Notes: generated by a model from the sequence alone, not told the origin. 8,433 nt of DNA from an uncultured Roseburia sp. (GCA_947057405.1 CAMSEJ010000097.1:1-8433); one strand, 5' to 3'. Shown: positions 1 to 6,974, counted from the first letter of the stretch. Made by a program: numbers and translations.

Positions 1-1
1 T

Positions 2-226
2 CTGGACGGGAAGAAAATTCCGTGGCGGTTTGGGCGGAACTGTTATAAGATGAGCTATCAGGACGGCATCCGTGTCCTGGGCGGACGGTATTATTTTGAT
101 GTGGCAATTTTTGATAAGACCGCTACCGTTCCCATTCAGTACCGCGCAAAAATAAAAGAATTTACGGTAACCGCGGATTATATCGGGGAGGGTGTCTGCA
201 TTATCCCGCATGAATGGAGGAAGTAA
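2..226 (+). CDS. ABC-transporter ATPase, Wzt-like C-terminal glycan-binding domain (partial, 5' end outside window)
   Basis: Only the last 74 codons are present; the reading frame is open from base 2 and ends at TAA 224-226. The fragment has the pattern of the C-terminal immunoglobulin-like domain of Wzt-type polysaccharide-export ATPases: a strand VLGGRYYFDVAIFD, a short acidic turn, a strand IKEFTV, and a final glycine-rich strand ending GEGVCIIPHEW. In the Wzt family this domain recognises the non-reducing end of the finished polysaccharide before the Wzm/Wzt transporter moves it across the membrane. The ATPase domain is not visible, so the call rests on the tail and on the glycan-biosynthesis genes that follow. 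The stop overlaps the next start (TAATG), which suggests translational coupling. Another carbohydrate-binding beta-sandwich protein is possible but less likely. Confidence 0.72.
   Translation: MDGKKIPWRFGRNCYKMSYQDGIRVLGGRYYFDVAIFDKTATVPIQYRAKIKEFTVTADYIGEGVCIIPHEWRK
216..220 (+). promoter_or_regulatory. Ribosome binding site GGAGG that fixes the start of the methyltransferase/glycosyltransferase gene
   Basis: GGAGG lies five bases before ATG 226-228, the normal distance for a Gram-positive site. An in-frame ATG at 214 overlaps this motif and has no comparable site of its own, so 226 is the better start. The motif lies inside the last codons of the upstream ATPase gene, so the two genes are probably translated in tandem. 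Confidence 0.8.
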
Positions 227-2382
227 TGGGAAAGTATGATTTTGATTTGGAGCTGTATGAAAACAATCCGCTGGCATGGATTGCCGGAAAGGTACCCGTA
301 TCGTCCAGAGTCCTGGAATTTGGCCCTGCGGACGGCAGGCTGACCCGGTACTTAAAGGAAAGCAAGGACTGCCGGCTGGATATTGTGGAAATCGACGCAG
401 AGTCCGGCCGAAAGGCTGCTTTATACGCGGAGCATGCGCTGGTTGGAAGCGAACAGGGGGATATCGAAAAATACCATTGGCTGCTGTCGGACGAAAAGTA
501 TGACGTGATTATTTTTGCGGACGTTCTGGAGCATTTGCTGCACCCGTGGGACGTATTGAAAAAGTGCAAAAAGGTAATTGCGCCGGGCGGGATGATTCTG
601 GCTTCGGTTCCGAACATTGCTCATAACTCCATTATTATTGATTTGATGATGGACCGTTTTACGTATCATCCGACCGGGCTTTTGGATAATACGCATGTCC
701 GGTTTTTTACCCGGGAATCTTTTACCCGTATGGCACAGGAGGGCGGCTGGGCCGTAACGGAGGAGACGTCTGCGCAGATCCGGGTAGGGGAAAACGAAAT
801 ACAAAACACATATGCCGACGTGCCGAAGGAGGTATTTAAGTTTCTGGCTTCCCGCCCGGAGGGCAACGCATACCAGTATATGTTTGCCCTGCGGCAGAAT
901 ACCGACTTTTTAAAAGGAGACTGTGACAGGATTGTTTCTTTGGATATGACGTCTTTTTACTATGCCGAGTTGCAGTTTGGGCATGACGGGACATTTGATT
1001 ACCAGAAGAGCGTAACCAGGCAGTTAAATCCGTCCTGCGGAGAGCTGCAGCTGGAATTTGAGGTATTAAAGGGAAGCCGGGAAGCTCTTTTGTATCCGCT
1101 TAACTGCAACTGTGTGCTGGGAATGAAAAGCATTACGGCCGGCGGCCGGGAAATCGGCGTACAGCATAACGGGGTGGCGATCGGGGAGAAAACCTATTTT
1201 GTATACGGGAAGCCGGAGCTTAAATTTGCCCTGGAGGAGGGGGATCGGAAGATCCGGATCCGGATTCAGGTTTACAAATATGATTTTGAGGACGAATCGT
1301 ATACGGAGCTGATGAATACCCTGCTGTATGAGCAGCAGCATATCCGGCAGGTCTGCGAGGATTACGAAGACGTGCTGCGCAAAAAAGAGGAGGAGTACGG
1401 AAAGAGGCAGCACGGCATCTGTTACCGGGCCGCCAGAAGGCTGTGCCGGGGTTTAAAAAAAAACATAAGTAAAGCCCCCCTTCCGGATCAGCTGAAACAC
1501 AAGGTGGACATTTACAGCCAGAAGGGACGTTATCCCAAGGCAGCGGGTGAGCTTCTTGACGTAACGGCTGTGATACCGAATTATAACTATGCCAGATACT
1601 TAAAGGAGCGGATTGACTCGATCCTGTTTCAGACCTATCCGGTATCGGAGATTATTATTCTGGACGACTGCTCGTCGGACGGCAGCATTGAACTGATCCG
1701 GCAGTGCATCCGGGAGAATAAGACAGGCATTCCGATTACCTTAATTGAGAACGAAACGAATTCCGGAAGCGTGTTTGCGCAGTGGCAGAAAGCGTTTTCC
1801 GTATCCAAAAGCAGGTATGTCTGGATTGCGGAGGCGGACGACAGCTGCGACGCGCGGTTTCTGGAGACGGTAATGCAGGCATGTTCCGATGAAGAGGTGG
1901 TAATCTCGTACTGTGAGTCGCTGACGATGGATGAAGACAATGTGCTGTTGATGGGCAACCTGCGGCCCTGGATCGATCTGTTCCATACCGGCAAATGGGA
2001 TCGGGATTATGTCAGGGACGGAAAAGACGAGGTTGCGGAAACCATGTGCATCAACAACACGATAGCCAATGTGTCAAGCGCGGTGATCCGCAACGGTGAT
2101 TACGGCAAAATCCTTGAGGCGGCCAAAGAATACCGCCTGGCCGGGGACTGGTATACGTATATGAATCTCTTAAAGGACGGGAAAATCGCCTATTTTAAGG
2201 AATCCTACAATTACCACAGGATGCAGACGCAGGGGCTTACGCTGTCAACTTCCCCGGAACAGGAATTTAAGGAAATTGTCCGCCTGCAGGATTTTGCGCT
2301 GAACAACTTTGATGTCCCAAAAGAGGTACGTGTGAAAGTTTTGGAAAGAAGAGAAAGGGAGCGGATTCGGTTTGGATTGTAA
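226..2382 (+). CDS. Fused SAM-dependent methyltransferase and GT2 glycosyltransferase
   Basis: This 718-residue cytoplasmic protein has two enzymatic halves. Residues about 1-230 form a class I SAM methyltransferase: motif I VLEFGPADGRLTRYL (29-43), an acidic motif II VEIDAE, motif DVLEHLLHPW (99-108) and APGG (119-122), in the Methyltransf_11/23 style. Residues about 235-355 are beta-rich and unassigned. A charged helical linker follows (about 357-412). Residues about 446-700 are a GT2 domain with TAVIPNYNYARYL at its start, the nucleotide-binding DDCSSD (480-485), a DXD-equivalent EADD (536-539) and AGDWYTYM (639-646). The likely role is to methylate and extend a lipid-linked glycan using a nucleotide sugar. 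Its position directly after a Wzt-like ATPase suggests it may cap chains for export. An A9 tract at 1455-1463 lies in the linker. The acceptor and sugar cannot be read from the sequence. Confidence 0.88.
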   Translation: MGKYDFDLELYENNPLAWIAGKVPVSSRVLEFGPADGRLTRYLKESKDCRLDIVEIDAESGRKAALYAEHALVGSEQGDIEKYHWLLSDEKYDVIIFADVLEHLLHPWDVLKKCKKVIAPGGMILASVPNIAHNSIIIDLMMDRFTYHPTGLLDNTHVRFFTRESFTRMAQEGGWAVTEETSAQIRVGENEIQNTYADVPKEVFKFLASRPEGNAYQYMFALRQNTDFLKGDCDRIVSLDMTSFYYAELQFGHDGTFDYQKSVTRQLNPSCGELQLEFEVLKGSREALLYPLNCNCVLGMKSITAGGREIGVQHNGVAIGEKTYFVYGKPELKFALEEGDRKIRIRIQVYKYDFEDESYTELMNTLLYEQQHIRQVCEDYEDVLRKKEEEYGKRQHGICYRAARRLCRGLKKNISKAPLPDQLKHKVDIYSQKGRYPKAAGELLDVTAVIPNYNYARYLKERIDSILFQTYPVSEIIILDDCSSDGSIELIRQCIRENKTGIPITLIENETNSGSVFAQWQKAFSVSKSRYVWIAEADDSCDARFLETVMQACSDEEVVISYCESLTMDEDNVLLMGNLRPWIDLFHTGKWDRDYVRDGKDEVAETMCINNTIANVSSAVIRNGDYGKILEAAKEYRLAGDWYTYMNLLKDGKIAYFKESYNYHRMQTQGLTLSTSPEQEFKEIVRLQDFALNNFDVPKEVRVKVLERRERERIRFGL
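1455..1463 (+). other. A9 homopolymer followed by C in the interdomain linker (possible slippage site)
   Basis: Nine adenines followed by C are read as Lys-Lys-Asn within the linker between the methyltransferase and glycosyltransferase halves. The run includes the heptamer A AAA AAC in the reading phase used by known -1 ribosomal frameshift sites. A -1 shift meets TAA at 1470-1472 and a +1 shift meets TAA at 1466-1468. Either event would release a product of roughly 412-414 residues that keeps the methyltransferase and lacks the glycosyltransferase. No strong downstream stimulatory hairpin was identified, so this is a possible site and not a demonstrated one. Confidence 0.35.
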
Positions 2383-3421
2383 GGATATCAAATTATCGGT
2401 AATCATTCCGGTTTATAATACTTCTGCATTTTTAAGGAGATGCCTGGATTCTGTCCTGGATGCATTTGGATTATTGGATGTGTTCGTGGAGGCGCTTCTG
2501 ATCAATGACGGCTCTACCGATTCGTCCGGAGCGATCATCCGGGAGTACTGTGAAAAATATCCGCAGTATTTTATCGGCTTTGACAAGCAAAACGGCGGCC
2601 TTTCCGACGTTAAGAATTACGGGTTGGAGCGGGCGCGCGGGGAATACGTGATTTTTCTGGATTCCGATGATTACATCGGGCGCGATATGTATCAGGATAT
2701 GCTGTTTGCCGCCCAAAGGGATCGGGCAGATGTGGTAGTCTGCGATATTAAGCTGGTGTACGACGATCCGGCGAAGGACGTCGTGTGGCCCTGCGCGGTA
2801 AAGATACGGGAAGGCAATTTTGCGCAGGTCATCGACATGTCCATGATGCCCGCTTCCTGGAATAAGCTGGTAAAACGGGAGCTTTACCGGGGGCTTGTGT
2901 TTCCGGTCGGCAAAAATAACGAGGATGTCTGCGTGACGCCGATTGTCCTGGGCAGGGCGAAGAAGATTTCGATTCTGGAAAAGCCATATTATAATTACTA
3001 CCAGAGAACGGGGTCGATCCAAAACGGCTCGTTTAACGAAAAACGGTTTGTCATTTTAGAAACCGCCAAACTCTGCATGCAACGGATGCAGGAGCTGGAT
3101 CCCAAAAAGCAGGAGCAGATCAGAGGCTCGGTTTATCTGCACCAGGTGATTTCGCTTCCGTTTTATCCCATACGCATGGAGCCGTTTGGCAAACGCTTAC
3201 ACCTGCTGCGCAGCTATATGAAGCGGGTAGAGGAGCTGTTTCCGGATCTTTGGGATAATTTTGAGATTCGGGAGCTGATGACCTGGGGCGGGCCGTTTGT
3301 CCGGATTTACCGCAGGACATCCGCAGCGCTGTTAAGACGGAGGCAGTATTTTATCACTTCGGTGTTCTGGTCATTGGTCAATGCGGTTTTTGCGCTTTGC
3401 AGCCGTGTTCAGAAAAAGTGA
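2372..3421 (+). CDS. GT2-family glycosyltransferase
   Basis: This 349-residue protein has the canonical GT-A fold signatures of family GT2: LSVIIPVYN (8-16), NDGSTD (45-50), the metal-binding FLDSDD (95-100), an acceptor-side NKLVKRELY segment (164-172), the catalytic-base region NNEDV (182-186) and YYNYYQRTGS (196-205). It should transfer a sugar from a nucleotide donor to a growing glycan on the cytoplasmic face of the membrane. The basic, hydrophobic C-terminus (about 315-349) may attach it peripherally to the membrane. The start is TTG at 2372, because no in-frame ATG precedes the first conserved strand and GGGAG at 2357-2361 lies ten bases upstream. The gene overlaps the preceding one by 11 bases. 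Length and motifs are typical of capsule or cell-wall polysaccharide glycosyltransferases; the sugar specificity is unknown. Confidence 0.9.
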   Translation: MDCKDIKLSVIIPVYNTSAFLRRCLDSVLDAFGLLDVFVEALLINDGSTDSSGAIIREYCEKYPQYFIGFDKQNGGLSDVKNYGLERARGEYVIFLDSDDYIGRDMYQDMLFAAQRDRADVVVCDIKLVYDDPAKDVVWPCAVKIREGNFAQVIDMSMMPASWNKLVKRELYRGLVFPVGKNNEDVCVTPIVLGRAKKISILEKPYYNYYQRTGSIQNGSFNEKRFVILETAKLCMQRMQELDPKKQEQIRGSVYLHQVISLPFYPIRMEPFGKRLHLLRSYMKRVEELFPDLWDNFEIRELMTWGGPFVRIYRRTSAALLRRRQYFITSVFWSLVNAVFALCSRVQKK

Positions 3422-3428
3422 GGGCAGT

Positions 3429-4508
3429 ATGCAGACAGGTTCAAATACCAGAGATTCGTTTGTGGATGCGGTAAAGGGGATTGGAATTTTTTCGATTGTG
3501 ATCGGGCATGCAAGCTGGGATATCACGGTGGCGGGATTTACCGTCCATGCAGGGCCGTTTGTATATCTGTATCATCTGGCGGTATTCTTTTTTTGCTCCG
3601 GATATCTGTTTCGGGATACGGTGGAAGACTTCTGGGGGTATGCGGCGAAAAAGCTTAAGGGGCTGTACCGGCCGTTTGTGGGCTACAGCCTTTTGTACTT
3701 CGTATTCCGAAGCGGATTTATTTATATGGGAATTTTAGACGCAAAGCCGCACAGTCCGGGGGAGCTTGTGATTGCCGTAACCAACGCCATTTCCTTTCAG
3801 AGTATCGGGGAATTTCTGGCGGCATTCTGGTTTCTGCCGGTTTTGTTTTTCGGGCTCTGCATTTATACGGCAGTCATGTGCCTGACGCGCAGGGTTTGCC
3901 GGCCGCTCTGGCGGGAAGCGGTGCGCGCCGTATTTTTTGCCGCAGCGGGAGCGGTGGGAATATACGCAATGGAGCGCGGGTATGGGCTGCTGTTTAATCT
4001 GCAGGTTGCGTATCTGATGATTCCGGTCCTTGCCCTGGGGCATTACTGTGCGATTTACAAAGAAACGCTTGCCCGGTTCCGAAATCCCGTATGCCTTGCC
4101 ATTAGTTTTTTCCTTCTGGTATGGGTTGTGGAGTCGGGGATCGGGCAAATTGAGCTGAGCCGTTTTCAGATTATAAACCGATATGCATTTTATCCGGTAA
4201 CAGTATGCGGGATTTGGTTTTGCCTGTGCCTTGCGGAGCTGATTGGTAGGAGCGGACGGCTGGGCGGGCTGTTTGCCCTGTTTGGCCGGATGAGCTTTGA
4301 TATTATGGCGCTGCATTTTCTGGCGCTGAAGCTTTTGGATTGGATTGTCTGCCATATCACCGGGGAGCTTGAGATTATGAACGCGTTCCCGCATTCTTAT
4401 ACGGGACTTTGGCCGTTGTATTATACAGCGGGCATGGCGGTTCCGGTTTTTATGAAAAAAGCGTGGCTGGCCGCAACCGGCCGGCTGCGCGCAAAGGAAG
4501 AGGGGTAA
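3429..4508 (+). CDS. Acyltransferase family 3 membrane protein, probable sugar O-acetyltransferase
   Basis: This 359-residue polytopic membrane protein belongs to the acyltransferase-3 (OafA / fucose 4-O-acetylase-like) family. The first helix carries RDSFVDAVKGIGIFSIVIGH, with Arg8, Asp13, Lys16 and the conserved His27. The second carries YLYHLAVFFFCSGYLF (46-61). Later come the typical FWFLPVLFF (about 133-141) and a final GRMSFDIMALHFLALKL (about 286-302). About ten membrane helices are apparent. The family moves acetyl or other acyl groups across the membrane onto extracytoplasmic sugars, so it probably O-acylates the glycan made by this operon. The ATG at 3429 was chosen because GAGGG lies just upstream. 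An in-frame ATG at 3381 would overlap the previous gene by 41 bases and add a non-conserved extension. The gap from the preceding gene is seven bases. Confidence 0.87.
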   Translation: MQTGSNTRDSFVDAVKGIGIFSIVIGHASWDITVAGFTVHAGPFVYLYHLAVFFFCSGYLFRDTVEDFWGYAAKKLKGLYRPFVGYSLLYFVFRSGFIYMGILDAKPHSPGELVIAVTNAISFQSIGEFLAAFWFLPVLFFGLCIYTAVMCLTRRVCRPLWREAVRAVFFAAAGAVGIYAMERGYGLLFNLQVAYLMIPVLALGHYCAIYKETLARFRNPVCLAISFFLLVWVVESGIGQIELSRFQIINRYAFYPVTVCGIWFCLCLAELIGRSGRLGGLFALFGRMSFDIMALHFLALKLLDWIVCHITGELEIMNAFPHSYTGLWPLYYTAGMAVPVFMKKAWLAATGRLRAKEEG

Positions 4509-4511
4509 ACG

Positions 4512-6128
4512 ATGAAACGGAAGTGTTTTTGGGCGGCAGGCATTCTTTTGTGCTGTATGGTAATGATACCGCTTTTTAATCAGGGGATTATGTGCGGGGA
4601 CGAGCTGGCAACCCGGTTTTACGGGATGCACGGGACGGGTTCGTTTTTAAAAAGCGTATTTATGGAACAGATGGAAAAGGGCAGGGCGTTATCGGCGGTC
4701 ACGCTGCCGTTTGCGTCGTACCTGGGGTTTTTGTCTTCCGAACATTACCTCTTTCGGATTCTGCAGGTCGCTTCGCTGTTTTTGGATATCGGGCTGTTTT
4801 CGTATTTGGTTTACCGGTTAAAACAGGATAAGTGGTTTGCCGCATTTTTGGCGGTGTGCCTTACGGCATTTCTGCCGGTTTCGTTTGAAAACACGGCGCC
4901 GAATGCGTTTTGTGCGCTGTTTAATTTCCCGTTTGCGATTCTGCTTTTGTCCTTTCTTCTGTTTTTGGGGTATATCGACGAAGGCGGGAAACGGCGGCTT
5001 GCCGGGTCAATGGCACTGCTGTTTGTGGCGGAAATGTGCTACGAAACGTTTATTGCGTTTACACCGATTTATTTGTTTTTGCTTTTGTACCGTCTGGATA
5101 TCCGAACGCAGTTTAAGAAAATTGCGGCGTATTTGAGCGCGCCGTTTGCGGTAAGCTGTGTGTATCTGGTCTTGTATGCAGTCTGTGCGAAGCTGTTTGT
5201 GTCCAATTATTCCGGGAACCAGTTTGGGGAATTCAGCCCAGCCAGTTCCATTGAGATCTTATGGCATTTGTTTAAAGCGGCTTTTCCGGGATTTTTTGTA
5301 TGGGGCAGTCCCAAGTACCGGTTCCTGCTGGATTTTTACAGGGAATTTTCTGCCGGGGAGGCATTTCGGATTGCCGTTTTGGCGGCGGTATTTGTCTTTT
5401 TGCTGCGTACTTTATTCCGGAAAAAAGAGCCGGAGGGCAGCCGGTTTTCTGTCAGGGCAGGAATGGTAACCGTGTGCGCGCTTCTTTGCGTTATTTTGCC
5501 GTCCCTGCCGATTGCGGTAGCCGAGATGTATCAGGGGAACGTCGGGGAAAACGGGTTTGTTGCTATGCCGGTTACCTGGTTTTCGTATTTTTTTGCCATG
5601 TTTGCCTGCTGCTATATAATCTGGCACTGGGTCGAAAACCGGTGGGTACGCGTAGCGGCAGTATCCTGCCTTTGCCTGCTGCTTGCCGGGGTACAGTATG
5701 CGAACGGCGTTTTCTCGCTGGAGCAGAACCGCAATTTCCGGCGCCTGTCGGATATGGAGGACTGTGTTGCGACGGACTTGTTCAGAAGCTTTGGAAGTGC
5801 GGAATTTGCGTCGACGGATTTGTTTGAAACGATGAATTCTATGGCATTTTACGATTCATACTGGACGCAGTTTGCCAACCTGTGCGGGAGTGCCGTTTCG
5901 ATTGTGAACCGTGCGCCTGCGGGCGGGGAAAACCGCATTTATGTCAGGGACGGCAGAATGTATGTCTGGTATAACGGAGATTTGTATGTGCTGGATCGGA
6001 AGAATATCAGGGGGACGGAATTGCTGGTAGGAGATGATAAACGGGCATGCTTTGCAGAATATCCGGATCCCCGGGCAGATCACGGGATGAATGTTTATTA
6101 TTTCGAGGCCGCATCGACGGGGCTGTGA
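4512..6128 (+). CDS. Polytopic membrane protein resembling GT-C glycosyltransferases
   Basis: This 538-residue protein has about nine or ten hydrophobic helices between residues 6 and 395, then a soluble C-terminal domain of about 140 residues. After the first helix, the loop reads CGDELATRFYGM (28-39) and continues to MEKGRAL (54-60). An acidic pair and arginine followed by a GR motif in the first extracytoplasmic loop resembles GtrII-like (Glucos_trans_II) and other GT-C enzymes, which use polyprenyl-phosphate sugars. Helix 5-6 carries CYETFIAF (170-177). The function is therefore probably transfer of a side-branch sugar outside the membrane, but the match is at motif level only; a polymerase or ligase is an alternative. 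It starts three bases after the acyltransferase stop with AGAGGGG six bases upstream of ATG, so it is the last gene of the operon before the terminator at 6215-6246. Confidence 0.6.
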   Translation: MKRKCFWAAGILLCCMVMIPLFNQGIMCGDELATRFYGMHGTGSFLKSVFMEQMEKGRALSAVTLPFASYLGFLSSEHYLFRILQVASLFLDIGLFSYLVYRLKQDKWFAAFLAVCLTAFLPVSFENTAPNAFCALFNFPFAILLLSFLLFLGYIDEGGKRRLAGSMALLFVAEMCYETFIAFTPIYLFLLLYRLDIRTQFKKIAAYLSAPFAVSCVYLVLYAVCAKLFVSNYSGNQFGEFSPASSIEILWHLFKAAFPGFFVWGSPKYRFLLDFYREFSAGEAFRIAVLAAVFVFLLRTLFRKKEPEGSRFSVRAGMVTVCALLCVILPSLPIAVAEMYQGNVGENGFVAMPVTWFSYFFAMFACCYIIWHWVENRWVRVAAVSCLCLLLAGVQYANGVFSLEQNRNFRRLSDMEDCVATDLFRSFGSAEFASTDLFETMNSMAFYDSYWTQFANLCGSAVSIVNRAPAGGENRIYVRDGRMYVWYNGDLYVLDRKNIRGTELLVGDDKRACFAEYPDPRADHGMNVYYFEAASTGL

Positions 6129-6214
6129 TTGGGCGGGCCGGTTTTTAAACCGAATCGGACAGGCTGCAGCGCCGAAAATATTCTGCCGCCGCTTCATTTT
6201 ATCCATTAAAAAAC

Positions 6215-6246
6215 AGAGCGTGGTCCGCACAGGGCTACGCTCTTTT
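6215..6246. terminator. Rho-independent terminator between convergent genes
   Basis: A 12-bp stem (6215-6226 with 6232-6243, including two G-U pairs on the plus transcript) closes a GCACA loop and is followed by a T4 tract at 6243-6246. The outer seven pairs, AGAGCGT with ACGCTCT, are perfect on both strands. On the minus strand the stem is followed by GTTTTTT, so it can also stop the recombinase transcript. It lies 86 bases after the polysaccharide operon and 27 bases after the recombinase stop, as expected for a shared bidirectional terminator. Confidence 0.85.
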
Positions 6247-6270
6247 GACTGCAATTCCAACCTGTTTCTC

Positions 6271-6843
6271 TCAGAACAGCTCTACTTTAAGATACGCCTC
6301 GTCCCGTTCGTCCTGCGTAATGCCGAGGTAGCGTTTGGTTATCTCATAACTGCTGTGGTTATAGATATCTACAATGACTGCTAATGAGATTTTGCCGCTT
6401 TTTACCGCGTGGTAGCCAAATGTTTTGCGCAGAGAATGACAGGCAATTTTTCCCGTGATTCCAAGCTCTACTACCGCGGCGTGGATAATCCGCCATGCCT
6501 GTACCCGGCTGATGGCTTTGGGTTCCCTGCGGTTATTCGCGAAGATATAGTCGCCTCGGCGATGCAGGTAACACTGGGCGAGCGCACCAAGTATTCGCCG
6601 GTTTAACGCAATCGTTTTTTGTTTACCGGTTTTTTGCTCCGTAATCGTGATATGGGTGCGGAATGTTTGCTTTTCCGAGTCGTAAACGTCGGACCATCTG
6701 AGGCGGAGCAAATCGCTGATCCGAAGCGCCGTATAAGTTCCCATAATAATAAGCGTATGGTTGCGAAGCTGGCCCCTGTCCAGAAAATACGCTGCCAGTT
6801 CTTTTAACTCATTCTTATCTCTGATCGGTTCTGTAGCTGCCAT
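6271..6843 (-). CDS. Small tyrosine recombinase (FimB/FimE-like DNA invertase)
   Basis: This 190-residue protein is almost entirely a tyrosine-recombinase catalytic domain. The catalytic set is visible: Arg41 in TALRISDLLRLRW, Lys71 in the beta-hairpin TEQKTGKQKT, His136 and Arg139 in CHSLRKTFGYHAVK, His163 in DIYNHSS and the nucleophile Tyr172 in ITKRYLGI. There is no N-terminal SAM-like core-binding domain and no arm-binding domain. That is the size and layout of the fimbrial-switch recombinases FimB and FimE and unlike the roughly 300-400-residue integrases of phages and conjugative elements. The ATG at 6841-6843 was chosen because AGGAGG lies nine bases upstream; an ATG seven codons earlier overlaps that motif. 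The gene is next to the inverted repeats at 6920-6945 and 7056-7081, its likely substrates, and the promoter between them currently reads into it. All catalytic residues are present, so it should be active. Confidence 0.92.
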   Translation of the reverse strand: MAATEPIRDKNELKELAAYFLDRGQLRNHTLIIMGTYTALRISDLLRLRWSDVYDSEKQTFRTHITITEQKTGKQKTIALNRRILGALAQCYLHRRGDYIFANNRREPKAISRVQAWRIIHAAVVELGITGKIACHSLRKTFGYHAVKSGKISLAVIVDIYNHSSYEITKRYLGITQDERDEAYLKVELF

Positions 6844-6852
6844 AATAAAAAG

Positions 6853-6858
6853 CCTCCT
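6853..6858 (-). promoter_or_regulatory. Ribosome binding site AGGAGG for the recombinase
   Basis: The minus strand reads AGGAGG here, nine bases before ATG 6841-6843. It is a full consensus site and argues for the shorter, 190-residue product over the in-frame ATG at 6862-6864, which lies immediately upstream of the motif. Confidence 0.8.
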
Positions 6859-6868
6859 TGCCATTTTA

Positions 6869-6899
6869 ATCGGTTTCAGACACGTTTAGTATAACCGAT
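6869..6899 (-). promoter_or_regulatory. Inverted repeat in the recombinase leader, possible operator or hairpin
   Basis: ATCGGTT (6869-6875) and AACCGAT (6893-6899) form a perfect 7-bp dyad around a 17-base spacer. On the minus strand the spacer includes TATACT (6888-6893), a good -10 hexamer, but no good -35 lies 16-18 bases upstream. The dyad lies downstream of the invertible promoter and upstream of the ribosome binding site, so it could be a hairpin in the recombinase mRNA or a regulator binding site. Chance occurrence is possible. Confidence 0.35.
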
Positions 6900-6919
6900 G
6901 ATACGGCAGGAGGACACTC

Positions 6920-6945
6920 GTAACATTTTCCCTAATCTGATACAT
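6920..6945 (+). repeat. Left inverted repeat / recombination site of the promoter switch
   Basis: This 26-bp sequence begins GTAACATTTTCCCTA and ends TGATACAT. It matches the reverse complement of 7056-7081 at 22 of 26 positions, including an identical 8-bp centre TTTCCCTA (6927-6934). Within the site, GTAACA and TGATAC form imperfect inverted arms around the centre, as expected for the core site of a tyrosine recombinase. Confidence 0.82.
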
Positions 6946-6974
6946 ATTTTATCATCAAAACCATACCGGTTCAA
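6946..6974 (-). promoter_or_regulatory. Sigma-A promoter inside the invertible segment, currently reading towards the recombinase
   Basis: On the minus strand, TTGAAC (6969-6974) and TAAAAT (6946-6951) are separated by exactly 17 bases. Each hexamer differs from the consensus at one position. The -10 ends at the inner edge of the left repeat, so transcription should begin about 6939, inside the repeat, giving a leader of roughly 95 bases before the recombinase ATG. After inversion the same promoter would start near 7062 with a leader of about 139 bases before ATG 7201. Confidence 0.78.

Noticed and set aside
3381..3428. Upstream ATG extending the acyltransferase by 16 residues
   Set aside because: It would overlap the previous gene by 41 bases, lacks a ribosome binding site, and adds residues not matching the family's usual start.
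3735..4631. Long (298-codon) minus-strand open frame opposite the acyltransferase gene
   Set aside because: It is the antisense of a well-supported membrane protein gene. Its translation is rich in Arg, Pro, Gln and His with no domain, typical of a shadow frame.
6139..6152. CGGTT-TTTA-AACCG hairpin after the last operon gene
   Set aside because: Short stem with no T tract; the stronger terminator lies about 60 bases further on.
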